64,000 nt of DNA from Endomychus coccineus (lineage: Eukaryota > Arthropoda > Insecta > Coleoptera > Endomychidae). Position 1 is the first letter of the stretch. Every line of letters begins with the position of its first letter. Position numbers and translations under genes: made by a program. The notes beneath the pieces were generated by a model. It had not been told where the DNA came from, did not search any database, and was given only the letters and a program-made list of their open reading frames with translations. Shown in pieces: positions 63,905-64,000 of the stretch. The stretch is from positions 33,708,297-33,772,296 of the forward strand of contig OY294068.1 in the NCBI GenBank assembly GCA_958510875.1, given 5' to 3'.

Positions 63905-64000
63905 ATTATTACTAAAAGTCTTTTGAGTTTATTTTGCCCCACGTTGGGCGCCAATTATTACTAAAACTCTTATGAGTTTATTTTGCCCCACGTTGTGGTG
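63905..64000 (-). repeat. gypsy 5' LTR, terminal 96 bp
   Basis: Identical to 57520-57615. Continues past the window. The internal side (63879-63904, minus strand TTGTCGCTCAAACGTGAGGC) occupies the place of the primer-binding site. Confidence 0.85.

Larger units (their letters stand above)
57520..64000 (-). mobile_element. Ty3/gypsy LTR retrotransposon, young, 5' LTR cut by window edge
   Basis: Minus strand: end of the 5' LTR (64000-63905), leader, gag (63812-62445), protease/reverse transcriptase (62469-60784), RNase H/integrase (60776 to about 59281), about 560 bp of non-coding sequence, polypurine tract (58720-58708), 3' LTR (58707-57520). The 96 bp of 5' LTR inside the window are identical to 57520-57615, so insertion is recent. 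No env frame follows integrase. Two lesions break pol: a 34-bp tandem duplication at 60760-60827 and a 1-base shift near 59412. Strong A/T codon bias like the rest of the window. Confidence 0.9.

Overview
This window is AT-rich eukaryotic DNA, and its contents point to an insect: an errantivirus-type retroelement with an env remnant, Tc1/mariner transposases of the DUF4817 type, hAT elements with ZMYM1-like ends, BEL/Pao, pogo, Penelope-like (PLE), jockey/CR1-like, RNase H-bearing and restriction-like-endonuclease non-LTR fragments, Helentrons and a tRNA-derived SINE. The order of insect cannot be fixed from the sequence alone. I recognise no intact host gene, so the window is an intergenic or intronic repeat landscape in which most coding sequence is transposon-derived and broken.

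Layout. 1-1.3 kb: decayed Tc1/mariner copy running off the left edge. 1.3-2.8 kb: Foldback-like element whose inverted arms are built of ~130-bp tandem repeats. 2.8-4.6 kb: non-LTR reverse transcriptase with 3' tail. 5.0-8.3 kb: old RNase H-type non-LTR remnants split by a non-autonomous hAT (5467-7259). 9.3-12.2 kb: a second reverse transcriptase split by a 1.26-kb foldback. 12.5-13.5 kb: BEL/Pao and pogo scraps. 14.5 kb: PLE terminal repeat. 16.2-17.7 kb: third reverse transcriptase, split by a hAT MITE. 17.7-19.4 kb: Helentron-derived chimera. 20.05-29.35 kb: an errantivirus lacking pol, with an intact-looking hAT in its env and an intact-looking Tc1/mariner element in its gag. 30.6-32.1 kb: DD41D mariner with one stop codon. 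34.9-37.0 kb: unclassified long-TIR element, with a second half-copy at 43.6-44.5 kb. 37.5 kb: PLE endonuclease scrap. 38.4-40.05 kb: second Helentron chimera. 40.1-48.5 kb: Tc1-like fragments, a large palindrome and an RNase H-type tail. 49.0-50.6 kb: second copy of the hAT. 51.3-52.3 kb: SINE copies in a tandem duplication. 53.0-53.8 kb: foldback MITE. 54.5-57.4 kb: reverse transcriptase tail, restriction-like-endonuclease retroelement scrap, PLE endonuclease scrap and PLE terminal repeats containing a hammerhead ribozyme motif. 57.5-64 kb: a young Ty3/gypsy element (minus strand) that continues past the right edge.

The elements do not work together as a pathway; they form layers. The youngest insertions are the gypsy element (visible LTR edges identical over 96 bp), the DD43D mariner (about 460-bp TIRs nearly identical, ORF open) and the CGGBP1/hAT element (20-bp TIRs and 8-bp duplication perfect, 488-residue ORF open). 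The most notable signals are the near-canonical hammerhead ribozyme at 57400-57441 (minus), the twice-found Helentron chimera pairing the last helicase motif with a complete-looking endonuclease, the tandem tRNA-primer-site repeats inside the gypsy LTR, and several foldback elements with target duplications.
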